Origin: Lysobacter enzymogenes
GTDB taxonomy: Bacteria; Pseudomonadota; Gammaproteobacteria; Xanthomonadales; Xanthomonadaceae
Assembly (NCBI RefSeq): GCF_900106525.1
Contig: NZ_FNOG01000008.1
Location: forward strand, 286,127-350,126
Direction of reading: 5' to 3'
Length of the DNA: 64,000 nucleotides
Positions within the stretch are counted from its first letter, which is position 1; each line of letters starts with the position of its first letter. Under the pieces are notes generated by a model. It was not told the origin of the DNA, searched no databases, and saw only the letters and a program-made list of their open reading frames with translations. A program made the translations under genes and the position numbers. Shown here piece after piece: positions 35,476 through 46,368 of the stretch.

Positions 35476-36210
35476 ATGGCTACTCACTTCGATGCGGAAA
35501 CGGCTCGGTTCGCTTTCGAATTCGAATGCATGCGGATGCGCAGCTTTGCGTCGAAAACCGGCGATTTCGAATCGTGGTTCGGGCATGCGTTGGAATCGGC
35601 CGACTTGCCGATGGTCGCGGAATTCAGGACGCGTCTCCTGGAAGCGTTGCTGTCCGGATTGGACGTCGCCAGACCCGAATGGTACGAGTGCCGGAGAGTG
35701 GAAAGATTCTCTCCGACCCCGCGCGATTTTCCGATAATGGAACTGATCGTAATGCGCGATCGCGATCCATTGGGCGCGATTCATCGGGTAACGCCATCGA
35801 AGGCGACGTTCAACCCTCTCGGCGTGGCCGCCATAGGGATGGGCATCATCGACAGGATCCAGAACATCCCCCATCCGACCTTGACCATGGCGGTGCTGGC
35901 GGCCGGCGCGCTGTCGTTTTTCTACGAGCGGCTCGACCCGGTCCTCGACGACGCGTGCAAGCTGGCGTTGATCGCGATGATCAAACTCGGAATCGAGCAC
36001 GGGCGCGACTATTTCAGCGACGAAGAAGTGCACACGGCGGCGAGCGCGATCGCGGCGACCGATTCCAGATATGTGCCGCAGTCGCGGGAGAAGATCGCCG
36101 AGTCGTTACGCAAGTTGGCGGCGCGCACTATCGTCGCTGAGCGTCGTCCGCGGGAAGTCGGGGGCGGCGATCGCGCCTGGCGCATGCGCGATCGGGTAAA
36201 GCTGTTCTGA
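35476..36210 (+). CDS. Orphan protein with a possible membrane-associated centre
   Basis: The product has 244 residues. It has a charged N-terminus (FDAETARFAFEFECMRMRSFA), a basic strand-rich region, and a central hydrophobic stretch (TLTMAVLAAGALSFFYERL) that could be a membrane or buried helix, preceded by NPLGVAAIGMGIIDRIQNI. The C-terminus is helical and very basic. I do not recognise it. Codon use is less GC-biased than the neighbours. It ends 9 bp from the convergent activator gene. Confidence 0.6.
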   Translation: MATHFDAETARFAFEFECMRMRSFASKTGDFESWFGHALESADLPMVAEFRTRLLEALLSGLDVARPEWYECRRVERFSPTPRDFPIMELIVMRDRDPLGAIHRVTPSKATFNPLGVAAIGMGIIDRIQNIPHPTLTMAVLAAGALSFFYERLDPVLDDACKLALIAMIKLGIEHGRDYFSDEEVHTAASAIAATDSRYVPQSREKIAESLRKLAARTIVAERRPREVGGGDRAWRMRDRVKLF

Positions 36211-36219
36211 CCGGAAAGC

Positions 36220-37692
<1,473 letters not shown>

Positions 37693-37998
37693 GATTTTTT
37701 ATCCCCGCGCGCGCAGAAAAGAATGCGCAAATGCTCCCTGTTATTACTCCAACGCAGTGCCCGGCGGAAGCCGGCCACCGACGGCCGGTCGTGCCATCCG
37801 AATGCGTTTTTAGTGACTCTTTGGTAGTCGATGCGCGCAGGGGCCACATCTTGTGGCCGGCGCGCGGCGCGGGCGCATTGGATCGTGCCAACCGGCGTCG
37901 GCCGGCGCCGATCCGCGCCGGGTCGCCGCCGCCGGCGCGCGCGGGCGCGCCGGCCGGGAGCGCGGCAGCGAAGGTAGGCTGCCGCGCGTTTGCGCGGG

Positions 37999-39042
37999 TT
38001 ACGGCTGCTCGGCGTCGAACTCGTGGTGGTAGCGCACCGCGGTTTCGACCTCGTGCTTGCTGCCCAGGAACACCGGCACGCGCTGGTGCAGGCCGGTGGG
38101 CTGCACTTCCAGCATGCGCTGGCGGCCGGTGCTGGCGGCGCCGCCGGCCTGCTCGACCAGCATCGCCATCGGATTGGCTTCGTACATCAGGCGCAGCTTG
38201 CCGCCCTTGTCGGCGCATTTGGCGTCGAGCGGATAGCTGAAGATGCCGCCGCGGGTCAGGATGCGGTGTACGTCGGCGACCATCGAGGCCACCCAGCGCA
38301 TGTTGAAGTCCTTGCCGCGCGGGCCTTCCTGGCCGGCCAGCAGGTCGGCGACGTAGCGCTGCATCGGCGGCTGCCAATGGCGCTGGTTGGACATGTTGAC
38401 CGCGAATTCCTTGGTGTCGTCGGGAATGCGCATGTCGCGCGTGGTCAGCACGAAGCTGCCGACTTCGCGGTCCAGGGTGAAGGCGTGGGTGCCGTGGCCG
38501 ATGGTCAGCACCAGCATGGTGCTGGGGCCGTAGGTGGTGTAGCCGGCGCAGACCTGTTCGGTGCCCGCCTGCAGGAAGTCCTTGTCCTCGGCGCGGCTCA
38601 CTCCGTCGGGCGCGCGCAGCACCGAGAAGATGGTGCCGACCGAGATGTTGACGTCGATGTTGGACGAGCCGTCGAGGGGATCGAACAGCAGCAGGTAGTT
38701 GCCGCGCGGGTAGACGTCGGGGATCGGGTGCGAGGTGTCCATTTCCTCCGAGGCCAGGCCGGCGAGGTGGCCGCCCCAGGCGTTGGCTTCGAGCAGGATC
38801 TCGTTGCTGAGCACATCGAGCTTCTTCTGCGCTTCGCCCTGGATGTTGCCGGTGCCGGCATCGCCGAGCACGCCGCCGAGGGCGCCCTTGCCCACCGCGA
38901 TGGAGATCGACTTGCAGGCGCGCGCGACCACTTCGATCAGCAGGCGCAGGTCGGCGTTGATGCGGCCGGCGCGCTGTTCTTCGATCAGGTAGCGGGTCAG
39001 GGAGATGGCGGAGCTGGGCGTGGGCGTGAGAACGGCGGACAT
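37999..39042 (-). CDS. fbp: Fructose-1,6-bisphosphatase class 1
   Basis: It hydrolyses fructose 1,6-bisphosphate to fructose 6-phosphate in gluconeogenesis. The 347 residues include the metal-site signature [20 protein letters not shown], the earlier [17 protein letters not shown] region and GLASEEMD, plus the C-terminal [10 protein letters not shown] and [20 protein letters not shown]. The length is slightly above the usual 330-335 because of the N-terminal [19 protein letters not shown]. The 306-base gap between it and the activator gene shows no feature. Confidence 0.97.
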   Translation of the reverse strand: MSAVLTPTPSSAISLTRYLIEEQRAGRINADLRLLIEVVARACKSISIAVGKGALGGVLGDAGTGNIQGEAQKKLDVLSNEILLEANAWGGHLAGLASEEMDTSHPIPDVYPRGNYLLLFDPLDGSSNIDVNISVGTIFSVLRAPDGVSRAEDKDFLQAGTEQVCAGYTTYGPSTMLVLTIGHGTHAFTLDREVGSFVLTTRDMRIPDDTKEFAVNMSNQRHWQPPMQRYVADLLAGQEGPRGKDFNMRWVASMVADVHRILTRGGIFSYPLDAKCADKGGKLRLMYEANPMAMLVEQAGGAASTGRQRMLEVQPTGLHQRVPVFLGSKHEVETAVRYHHEFDAEQP

Positions 39043-39121
39043 GGGCTCGGGCGCTGGCGCAGAGGGGGCGCCATTGTCGCCGATGTCGGCGCCGCGCCGG
39101 CGTGCGCGGGCGCCGGCGCGT

Positions 39122-39445
39122 TCAGTTTGGGTCGGGCGCGGCGGGGGCGTCGAGGCGGCGCACGTCGACGAAATAAAAGCAGGCGTTGTACCAATCCTGG
39201 AAGCGGCCCAGGTACGCGCCGGCCTGCGGATGCGGCCCGGCCACGCCGATCCAGTACCACAGCCCCGGGCGGGGAAATTTACCGAAGCCGTCGACGAAGA
39301 CCGTGGCCCGGCCGCGGTCTTGCTCGAAGTCGAAGTCGGCGGCCAGCAGCAGCGCCCGCGGGCCGTCCGGGCCGCCCAGGCGTACCGTCACCGGCCGCGG
39401 GGGCAGGTCCGGTCCGGCTGCGGCGCTGGCCGGCGCCGCCATCAT
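39122..39445 (-). CDS. Small protein of unknown function, coupled to a Mor-like regulator
   Basis: The product has 107 residues with an aromatic-rich centre ([36 protein letters not shown]). I do not recognise it. The ATG overlaps the stop codon of the upstream gene by 4 bases (ATGA type), so the two are coupled. The fold looks beta-rich; its aromatic density may indicate a peptide- or sugar-binding surface (inference). Confidence 0.6.
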   Translation of the reverse strand: MMAAPASAAAGPDLPPRPVTVRLGGPDGPRALLLAADFDFEQDRGRATVFVDGFGKFPRPGLWYWIGVAGPHPQAGAYLGRFQDWYNACFYFVDVRRLDAPAAPDPN

Positions 39446-39963
39446 TGCCGCGATTCGGGCGTCGCCGCATCGCCGCCACGCACCTGCAGCGAATCGACTT
39501 CGCGGCGCAGATGGCGTTCGGTCACGCCGAAGGCATGGGCGATCTCGCGTTGGTCGCAGCCGGCGCGCAGCGCGGCGCGGATCGCGACCCGGCGCAGGGC
39601 CACGAACACGCCCCAGGCCGAGGGCACCTCGATGGTGCCGGCGGCGCTGGCGCGGTCGAGCAGGCGCCGGTGCGCGGCGGCGTCCAGCTCCAGGCCCAGC
39701 CGCGCGGCGCAGGCGTTGCGGCCGCGCGGCAGGTAGACGCGGCGGCCGCCGTGGCGGTGCGCCAGCCGCAGCATCGCGGCGAAGCCGCAGGACTGGGCGA
39801 CCTCCGCCGCGACCCACGGCAATGCCGCCAGGGCCTCGATGCGGTGCGTCTCGCAGAACGCGCTCAAGGTCTCGAAGTCGTCGCTGTCCGGCGCCGGCAG
39901 GCCGGCGAAACAGGGCGGGGCCGCCGCAGCGGCAGAGGGAACGGGCGAGGCATGCAGGTTCAT
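39442..39963 (-). CDS. Mor/C-like transcription factor
   Basis: The product has 173 residues. GGRRVYLPRGRNACA is the beta-strand signature of the Mor (phage Mu middle-gene activator) family, and RAALRAGCDQREIAHAFGVTERHLRREVDSL is its C-terminal helix-turn-helix. An N-terminal 70-residue part is unlike Mor (SAFCETHRIEALAALPWVAA). Such chromosomal Mor-like proteins are often prophage remnants or regulators of small accessory loci. It is divergent from the pair of CheD-like genes at 40124 and 40923, so it may control them. Confidence 0.7.
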   Translation of the reverse strand: MNLHASPVPSAAAAAPPCFAGLPAPDSDDFETLSAFCETHRIEALAALPWVAAEVAQSCGFAAMLRLAHRHGGRRVYLPRGRNACAARLGLELDAAAHRRLLDRASAAGTIEVPSAWGVFVALRRVAIRAALRAGCDQREIAHAFGVTERHLRREVDSLQVRGGDAATPESRQ

Positions 39964-40123
39964 GTCCGCGATGAACGCGCCGGCGGCCAGGACGTGAAGC
40001 GGACCGGCGCGGCCGGCGCGCGCGCCGCGGCGGCCCTGCGGACCGGCTCCGCCATGGCGCCGCGCGCCGCCGCGCACTAGGTTCGCTGCGCGGCAATCCG
40101 CCGCGGATTTCCGGAGCGCAGCC

Positions 40124-40567
40124 ATGCCGTACACCATCGAGTTCAGCAACTCTCCGCTGGCGATCCCCGAGCGCACCTGGGCTCAGGCCGAGAACGTGCC
40201 GCCGGTGGACGGCGACACCCAGCCGAGCGTGCAGTTCACCGCGTTCACCTCCTGCATCGGCATCTGCGCGCGCAACGACGCCGGCTCGCGGGTGATCGGC
40301 ATCCACCTCAGCGTCGCCGACGACCAGGGCAACGTGTTCGCGGTCAACAACGTGCCGCAGGTCAGCGAGATCCTGCAAAGCTGGGGCTACGACCCGGCCA
40401 CCGTGTTCGTGATCGGCCAGGTCGCGGTGTGGCAGGAGAGCGTCCCGCAGGCCTACGAGGCGTTGCTGATCACGCTCGGCAATCCGCCGGTGTACAGCTA
40501 CGGCGACGGCCAATACGGCGGTGGGCTCAACCTCGCCGGCGCACTGGTGCCGACCTACGTGGATTGA
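40124..40567 (+). CDS. Possible CheD/CNF-fold deamidase-like protein, copy A
   Basis: The product has 147 residues, without a signal peptide. The stretch FTAFTSCIGICARND...VIGIHLSVAD carries Cys44 and His61, spaced 17 residues apart, as the catalytic cysteine and histidine of CheD are. Thr39, five residues before the cysteine, could be the third residue. CheD and the toxin CNF1 share this deamidase fold. No database search supports this, so treat it as a fold guess. A paralogue follows 355 bp downstream. Confidence 0.55.
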   Translation: MPYTIEFSNSPLAIPERTWAQAENVPPVDGDTQPSVQFTAFTSCIGICARNDAGSRVIGIHLSVADDQGNVFAVNNVPQVSEILQSWGYDPATVFVIGQVAVWQESVPQAYEALLITLGNPPVYSYGDGQYGGGLNLAGALVPTYVD

Positions 40568-40922
40568 CTACGGCGGCGGTGCGAGCGGACGGGCTGCCTT
40601 GCGCGCATCGCTCGCGCCCCGCCGCTCCCGCCGCCGCCCGTGTCCGCGGCTGCGCGCAAAGTCCCGCAGGTCGCATGCGGCGTTCCCTGTGCCGCTGCCG
40701 CCGCGCGCCGACCTGCGTTCGCCCGGGCCGCCTCGACGCGGTGCGAACGCCACCCCACGCCGCGCCGCGGGCGAAGACGGCCGCTGCGCGGTGCGTCATG
40801 CGTTCATCCAGCGAGCGAGGCAGCGGCGTGGACCCGTCCGCCGCCCCTGCACGCGGCGGCGCAACGGATGCAGGGTTGCACCGCTCCCGAACCGCCGAAC
40901 GCCGCAACCACGCGAGGTACTC

Positions 40923-41354
40923 GTGCCTGCTCTCTTTACCCCGACCGCCCATCCCTTGGCCATCGCACCGAACCAGTACGCCTCGGCCAACAAGGTGCCC
41001 CGACGCGACGACCGGATCCCGCCCACGGTCCGGTTCACTCCTTCCCACTCCTCCATCTGTATCGTCGCTCCAGACGTCCATTACGAGAGGGCGATCGGTA
41101 TCCATATTCCGATGATGGTCGACGACTACAATTTTTTCAGTATCGCCGACGTGCCGACAGTGAAAGCGCTGTTGAACGGTATGAGCGAGGAGCGCTTCAT
41201 CCTCGGTGCGGTCAAGCTGTGGAAAGCCAATCTCCCTGAAGCTTATGCAGCGCTGGCAAGTGCGCTGGACTATCCGCAGACCTACGACCACGGCCCGGGC
41301 GTCTACGCCGCCGGTTACGGCTCCGCCGGGCTGGAAGTGCTTTACTCCCACTGA
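40923..41354 (+). CDS. Paralogue of the CheD/CNF-like protein, copy B (catalytic Cys replaced)
   Basis: The product has 143 residues, starts with GTG and aligns without gaps to copy A in the N-terminal half. At the position of copy A Cys44 it has a serine (FTPSHSSICIVAPD), with a cysteine two residues later, while His61 is kept (AIGIHIPM). If the active-site model for copy A is right, this copy would be inactive or altered, perhaps a partner or an immunity-like decoy (inference). The 355-base gap between the two copies contains no credible gene. Confidence 0.55.
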   Translation: MPALFTPTAHPLAIAPNQYASANKVPRRDDRIPPTVRFTPSHSSICIVAPDVHYERAIGIHIPMMVDDYNFFSIADVPTVKALLNGMSEERFILGAVKLWKANLPEAYAALASALDYPQTYDHGPGVYAAGYGSAGLEVLYSH

Positions 41355-41484
41355 CACGACGAGGACGCGGACGGCCCACCCTGGCGCTGAGGGCCCAGGT
41401 TCCGCGGCATGTTTTGCCGCATGCGGCCGCGGCGCGCGCAGGCCGGCGTTACCATGCGCGCACCTTCCCCGCATTCGCCGTTGC

Positions 41485-42642
41485 GTGCCCGAGTCCGCAT
41501 CCCGCCGCAAGATCCTGCACGTCGACATGGACGCGTTCTACGCGTCGGTCGAACAGCGCGACGATCCTTCCCTGCGCGGCCGCCCGGTGGTGGTGGCCTG
41601 GCGCGGCGCGCGTTCGGTGGTGTGCGCGGCCAGCTACGAGGCGCGGGTGTTCGGCGTGCGCTCGGCGATGCCGGCGGTGCGCGCCGAGCGGCTGTGCCCG
41701 CAGGCGGTGTTCGTGCCGCCGGACTTCGTGCGCTACAAGGCGGTCTCGCGCCAGGTGCGCGAGATCTTCGCCCGTCACACCGACCTGATCGAACCCTTGT
41801 CGCTGGACGAGGCCTACCTCGACGTCACCCAGACCAAGACCGGCCTGCCCTCGGCCACCGCCACCGCGCAGGCGATCCGTGAGCAGATCCGCGAAGAGAC
41901 CCAACTGACCGCCTCGGCCGGCGTGGCGCCGAACAAGTTCCTGGCCAAGATCGCTTCGGACTGGAACAAGCCCGACGGCCTGTTCGTGATCAAGCCGCAT
42001 CAGGTCGAGGCCTTCCTCGCGCCGCTGCCGGTCGGGCGCCTGCCGGGCGTGGGCAAGGTGATGGAGGGCAAGCTGTCCGAACTGGGCGTGGCCACCGTCG
42101 CCGACCTGCGCGGGTTGGGCGCGCAGGCGCTGGAGCAGCGCTTCGGCCGCTGGGGCCGGCGCCTGCACGAACTGGCCTACGGCATCGATGCGCATCCGGT
42201 CGAACCCGAGCGGCCGACGCTGCAGATTTCTTCGGAAGACACTTTCGCGCGCGACGTGCCGCTGGAGCGCACCGAGGATGAGATCCGCGCTTTGGCCGGC
42301 AAGACCTGGGCGGGCTATCGGCGCGAGTTGCAGCGCCATCCCGGGCGCATCGCCCGCACCGTGGTGCTCAAGCTCAAGACCTCCGACTTCCGCATCCTCA
42401 CCCGCAGCCTGACCCCGCCGCAGCCGCCGGGCAGCGAGCGCGAGCTGGCCGACATCGCCTGCGCCCTGCGCGCGCGGGTGGAGTTGCCGGCGCAGACCTT
42501 GTATCGCCTGGTCGGGGTCGGGTTGTCGGGATTCGCTGAGGAGGGCGAGGTGTTGGCGCAGTCGGATCTGTTCGCTGCGTCGTTCGAACTCGATGTGCAG
42601 GGGGAGTGGGACGGCGACGCTGAGGTTGGGGCGGAGGATTGA
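41485..42642 (+). CDS. dinB: DNA polymerase IV (Y family)
   Basis: A translesion polymerase without proofreading, usually SOS-induced. The 385 residues start with a GTG and show the Y-family catalytic residues: Asp14 in LHVDMDAFYASVE, and Asp108/Glu109 in SLDEAYLDV. The ASAGVAPNKFLAKIASD palm segment, the GRLPGVGKVMEGKL helix-hairpin-helix and a little-finger domain (SSEDTFARDVPLERTEDEI) follow. The length is slightly above the usual 350-360 because of a C-terminal acidic tail. I see no LexA box upstream. Confidence 0.95.
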   Translation: MPESASRRKILHVDMDAFYASVEQRDDPSLRGRPVVVAWRGARSVVCAASYEARVFGVRSAMPAVRAERLCPQAVFVPPDFVRYKAVSRQVREIFARHTDLIEPLSLDEAYLDVTQTKTGLPSATATAQAIREQIREETQLTASAGVAPNKFLAKIASDWNKPDGLFVIKPHQVEAFLAPLPVGRLPGVGKVMEGKLSELGVATVADLRGLGAQALEQRFGRWGRRLHELAYGIDAHPVEPERPTLQISSEDTFARDVPLERTEDEIRALAGKTWAGYRRELQRHPGRIARTVVLKLKTSDFRILTRSLTPPQPPGSERELADIACALRARVELPAQTLYRLVGVGLSGFAEEGEVLAQSDLFAASFELDVQGEWDGDAEVGAED

Positions 42643-42730
42643 GGTTGTTGCGTCGGTTGGCAGTCAGGCCGATGGCGAACCGAAGCGGTGCAGTTCCGAC
42701 GAAGTCGCTCGGAGTTCCGCAACCTCCCGT

Positions 42731-43237
42731 CCGTCATTCCGGCGAGAGCCGGAACCCATTTTGATCTTGCCGTTGGCCGTTGGCCGTTGCCGTAGCTATT
42801 GCCGTTGCTCTTCGCTCCCCCCGCCGCTCCGAACTCGCCACAGGCAAATAGAGACCCGAAGGGCGGCGCGCAGGACGCGCGCCGTGCGCCACCCAGGCCA
42901 TGGATGGCCTGTGTGGCGCATCCCCGCGCGCGCACCGAACCCTAGTGGCTCTTGATTCGAAAACAGGAAAAAGCACTTTCTTTGTCTTGCCAAAGAAAGT
43001 AACCAAAGAAAGGCGCTTTCCTTGTTTTCGAATCAAGAGCCACTATGGGGCGGTGCTTGCGCGGGGATGCGCCACACAGGCCATCCATGGCCTGGGTGGC
43101 GCACGGCGCGCGTCCTGCGCGCCGCCCTTCGGGTCTACGGTTGCCTGTGGCGAGTTCGGGGCGGCGGGGGGAGCGAAGAGCAGCGGCAACAGCAACGGCA
43201 AGATCAAAATGGATTCCGGCTTTCGCCGGAATGACGG
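42731..43237. repeat. 507-bp palindromic repeat element
   Basis: An imperfect inverted repeat of about 250 bases per arm, centred near 42984. The outer ends are CCGTCATTCC and the reverse GGAATGACGG. Both arms contain the motif GCTCTTCGCTCCCCCCGCCG and, nearer the middle, GATTCGAAAACAGG (partner CCTTGTTTTCGAATC). The core is CAAAGAAAGTAACCAAAGAAAG. The left arm recurs at 63832-64000, so this is a dispersed element. Open frames across it are not conserved genes. It has no transposase and is probably moved or spread by other means. Confidence 0.85.
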
Positions 43238-43296
43238 AGTCGTGGTGCGTTGTTGTGTTGGCGCAGTCAGTCGGATCCGAAACCCGCCGAAGCCCC

Positions 43297-43324
43297 TGTA
43301 GGAGCGGCGCAAGCCGCGACCGCG
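43297..43324. repeat. REP-like single unit
   Basis: One copy of the REP unit just after the long palindromic element, before the acetyltransferase. Confidence 0.8.
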
Positions 43325-43456
43325 ACACCACAGACACGACGAAACTTCGGCCACCAGCGCCCGCACCGATCACTACGACAACCCACAGCCGCAACACCGC
43401 AGCCAGGCAGCCAGGCCCGCACCGGGGGAGGAGGTGCGAACCCGGCCGCGCAGCGC

Positions 43457-43990
43457 TTACGCCGGCGCCACCTCGTCCTCCATCCGCACCACATACCGCA
43501 CCGCCTCCACCCGCACCGCGCGCAGCGGCGCTTCCAGCTCGCGCGCGGCCTGGCTCCATTGCGGCGACTGGCATTGCAGGTTGAGGCAGCCGAAGCGGCG
43601 CGCCGCGTCCAGCGCGTGGCGCAGCAACTCGATCTCCACGCCGCGCTCCTGCCACGGCTCGCGCACGTAGGGATCGTCGAGCTGCAGGCAATAGGCGCGC
43701 TCGAGCATGGAGAAGCCCGCGGTCGCGCTGGCGTAGCCGACCACCTCGCCGTCGGCTTCGGCCAGCCAGGCCCAGGCGCCGAACGGCGGTTCGAACAGCA
43801 CTTCCATCAGCTCCAGCGCGTCCGCGCGCGGCGGGCCGTAAGGACGGCGCTCCAGAGCGCGGCGGTCGCTGTGCTCCTGGCACAGCGCGATCAGGGTCGG
43901 GGCGTCGGCGCGGGTCACCGCGCGCACGTTCAGGCCGGCGGTGGCGACGGGGGCGGGATCGGAACGGGTCACGGCGAGCTGGGGGTTCAT
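43457..43990 (-). CDS. GNAT family N-acetyltransferase
   Basis: The product has 177 residues. Beta-strand and acetyl-CoA-binding features of GNAT proteins are present: LNVRAVTRADAPTLIALCQEH at the N-terminus, AWAWLAEADGEVVGYASATA in the centre, CLQLDDPYVREPWQERGVEIELL, where the family's Q/RxxGxG/A loop has the variant QERGVE, and RFGCLNLQCQSPQWSQAARE. The substrate is unknown. The start at 43990 (MNPQLAVTRS) is chosen because the longer upstream frame has no conserved part. Confidence 0.82.
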   Translation of the reverse strand: MNPQLAVTRSDPAPVATAGLNVRAVTRADAPTLIALCQEHSDRRALERRPYGPPRADALELMEVLFEPPFGAWAWLAEADGEVVGYASATAGFSMLERAYCLQLDDPYVREPWQERGVEIELLRHALDAARRFGCLNLQCQSPQWSQAARELEAPLRAVRVEAVRYVVRMEDEVAPA

Positions 43991-44186
43991 CGCGGGTTTC
44001 CGGTGGACGGCAGGTAGGGGACGCGGCGACGCGGTAGCATCGGCGCCGGAGACCGCGGACGCGGCGGGCTCCGGCGAAGGCGGGGCCATCGTGCGCGCCG
44101 GCCTTTAAGAACTTTTTAATCGTGCCCGCGCACAGTGGGTGCGGACGATGCGGCCAAACGCCGCAAGACGAAGACGCGACCGGGCA

Positions 44187-44852
44187 ATGAACATCCTGCT
44201 GGTGGAAGACGACGCGATGCTGGCCGAGGCCGTGCGCACCGGCCTGGTCCACGACGGCTGGCGGGTGGACTGGGCGGCCGATGCGCCGCTGGCCAAGACC
44301 GCGTTGGTCGATCACGACTTCGACGCGGTGGTGCTCGACCTCGGCCTGCCCGGCGGCTCCGGCCTGGGCGTGCTCAGCGCGCTGCGCAACCGCTACGACG
44401 CCACCCCGGTGCTGATCGTGACCGCGCGCGACAAGCTCAGCGAGCGCATCGCCGGGCTCGACGCCGGCGCCGACGACTACATCGTCAAACCCTTCCAGCT
44501 CGACGAACTGTGCGCGCGCCTGCGCGCGGTGATGCGGCGCAGCCAGGGCCGGGTTTCGCCGGTGCTCAGCTGCGGCAACGTCGTGCTCGACCCGGCGCGG
44601 CGCCTGGTCACCCGCGACGGCGAGCCGGTCACGCTCAGCGGCCACGAGTTCCGCACCCTGACGCTGCTGCTCGAACGCCAGGGCCGCGTGGTCACGCGCG
44701 AGCAGTTGGAGGAATCGGTGTACGGCAGCTCCGGCACCATCGAAAGCAACACCATCGCGGTGTACGTGCACCAGTTGCGGCGCAAGCTCGGCGAGCAGTT
44801 GATCGTGACCGTGCACGGCTACGGTTACCGCATCGGCGGCGGGCCCAATTGA
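44187..44852 (+). CDS. OmpR/PhoB family response regulator
   Basis: The product has 221 residues. The receiver has VEDDAMLAEAVRTGL, phosphoacceptor Asp51 in VVLDLGLPGGSG, and conserved T/K (VTARD, VKPFQ). A winged helix-turn-helix output domain follows (LSGHEFRTLTLLLERQGRVV, ending TVHGYGYRIGGG). It resembles the QseB/PmrA/TctD group. The kinase gene follows 31 bp downstream, so the pair forms one two-component system. Confidence 0.95.
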   Translation: MNILLVEDDAMLAEAVRTGLVHDGWRVDWAADAPLAKTALVDHDFDAVVLDLGLPGGSGLGVLSALRNRYDATPVLIVTARDKLSERIAGLDAGADDYIVKPFQLDELCARLRAVMRRSQGRVSPVLSCGNVVLDPARRLVTRDGEPVTLSGHEFRTLTLLLERQGRVVTREQLEESVYGSSGTIESNTIAVYVHQLRRKLGEQLIVTVHGYGYRIGGGPN

Positions 44853-44883
44853 ACGCGCGCGGCTCGAACGCGGGCGTGCGGCG

Positions 44884-46353
44884 ATGAGCGCGATCGGCGA
44901 CGAGGCCGGCGAGCGGCCCGCCGCGCGCGACACCGAGCGCGTGGGCTGGCGCGAACGCTGCCGGCGCTCGCGCGAGTTCCCGGCCGGCCGCTCGCTGCGC
45001 TGGAAACTCACCTGGGTGCTGTTCAAGACCGTGCTGCTGGCCTGGTTCGTGTGGCTGAGCTGCCAGATCTGGCAACTCGGCCGCGAACACACCGGCATGC
45101 TCGACCACTCCCTGCGCGAGATCGCCGAACAAGTGCTCGCCTCGATGCCCGAAGGCCTGGAGCGGCTGCCCTCGCGCGATCCCGGCCGGGCCGTCGCGCC
45201 GGTGCGGGCCGACCGCAAGATGAGCTTCCAGGTGTGGGCGCGCGGGCGCAATGTGGTGTATTCGGCGGCCGCGCCGATGCAGCCGCTGAATCCCGACTTC
45301 AAGGACGGCTTCGCCCGCCGCGTCATCGCCGGCGAGCGCTGGCAGGTCTACAGCCTCAGCGATCCCAAGCGCGGGCTGGTGGTGCAGGTGGGCCGGACCA
45401 AGCGCATGGCGATCGAGGAACTGCAGGGCTGGATCGTCGGCAGCCTGCTCGCCGCGGCGCTGATCCTGGTGGTGTTCGCGCTCGCCACCTGGCTGGTGAT
45501 CGGGCGCTCGCTGCGGCCGATCACCGCGCTGCGCCGCACCTTGCAGCAGCGCCAGCCGCTGGACCTGACCCCGCTGCCGACCCATCCGCTGCCGTCGGAA
45601 TTCCATCCGCTGGTGGAGGCCTTCAACGGCCAGCTCGAACGCGTCGACGCCGCCGTGCAGCACGAGCGCCGCTTCATTTCCGACGCCGCGCACGAGCTGC
45701 GCACGCCGCTGGCGGTGCTCAGCACCCACGCCGAACTGGCGCTGCGCGCGAGCACGCTGGAAGAGAAGAACGAAGCGCTGCGCAAGCTCAGCGCCGGCGT
45801 GCGCCGCAGCGCGCGCTTGTCGGAGCAGTTGCTCGACCTGGCCCGGCTCGATGCCGGCGAGGAGAGCGTGCGGCTGGCGCCGCTGGACCTGTCGGACCTG
45901 GTGGTGCTGGTGATCCGCGATTTCGAAACCCTGGCGCGCGAACGCCGCCAGCGCATCAGCCTGCGCGCCGAACCGACCCGGCTGCTCGGCGATGTCGACC
46001 AGCTCGGCATCCTGCTGCGCAATTTGATCGACAACGCCGTGCGCCATGCCGGCGCCGACGGCCAGGTCGCGGTGAGCTGTTCGGCCGAAGCCGGCGGCGC
46101 GGTGCTGCGCGTGGCCGACAACGGCCCGGGCGTGGCGCAGCAGGATTGCGAGCGCATCTTCGACCGCTTCTACCGCGCGCCCGGCAGCCCCGACGGCGGC
46201 AGCGGCATCGGCCTGTCGCTGGTGGCGCGCATCGCCCAGACCCACGGCGCCAAGATCGAATGCGGCCCGGGCCTGGAGCGCGGCGCCGACGACCCGCGCG
46301 GCCCCGGCCGCGGCTTCGAAGTCTGCGTCTGGTTCCCGCCCGTCGCGCCGTAA
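44884..46353 (+). CDS. Sensor histidine kinase, partner of the upstream regulator
   Basis: The product has 489 residues. A first membrane helix at about 43-62 (WVLFKTVLLAWFVWLSCQIW), a periplasmic domain of about 130 residues, a second helix (GSLLAAALILVVFALATWLV), HAMP-like linker, HisKA with His270 (ISDAAHELRTPLAVL), and an ATPase domain with NLIDNAVRHA, VADNGPGV and GSGIGLSLVARI. The plan matches QseC/PmrB-type kinases. The signal is not deducible. Confidence 0.94.
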   Translation: MSAIGDEAGERPAARDTERVGWRERCRRSREFPAGRSLRWKLTWVLFKTVLLAWFVWLSCQIWQLGREHTGMLDHSLREIAEQVLASMPEGLERLPSRDPGRAVAPVRADRKMSFQVWARGRNVVYSAAAPMQPLNPDFKDGFARRVIAGERWQVYSLSDPKRGLVVQVGRTKRMAIEELQGWIVGSLLAAALILVVFALATWLVIGRSLRPITALRRTLQQRQPLDLTPLPTHPLPSEFHPLVEAFNGQLERVDAAVQHERRFISDAAHELRTPLAVLSTHAELALRASTLEEKNEALRKLSAGVRRSARLSEQLLDLARLDAGEESVRLAPLDLSDLVVLVIRDFETLARERRQRISLRAEPTRLLGDVDQLGILLRNLIDNAVRHAGADGQVAVSCSAEAGGAVLRVADNGPGVAQQDCERIFDRFYRAPGSPDGGSGIGLSLVARIAQTHGAKIECGPGLERGADDPRGPGRGFEVCVWFPPVAP

Positions 46354-46368
46354 ACCGCCTGAGCTCCC

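Noticed and set aside
42900..43301. Open frames across the long palindromic element
   Set aside because: They translate the repeat arms (the same peptides recur at the window end) and are not conserved genes.
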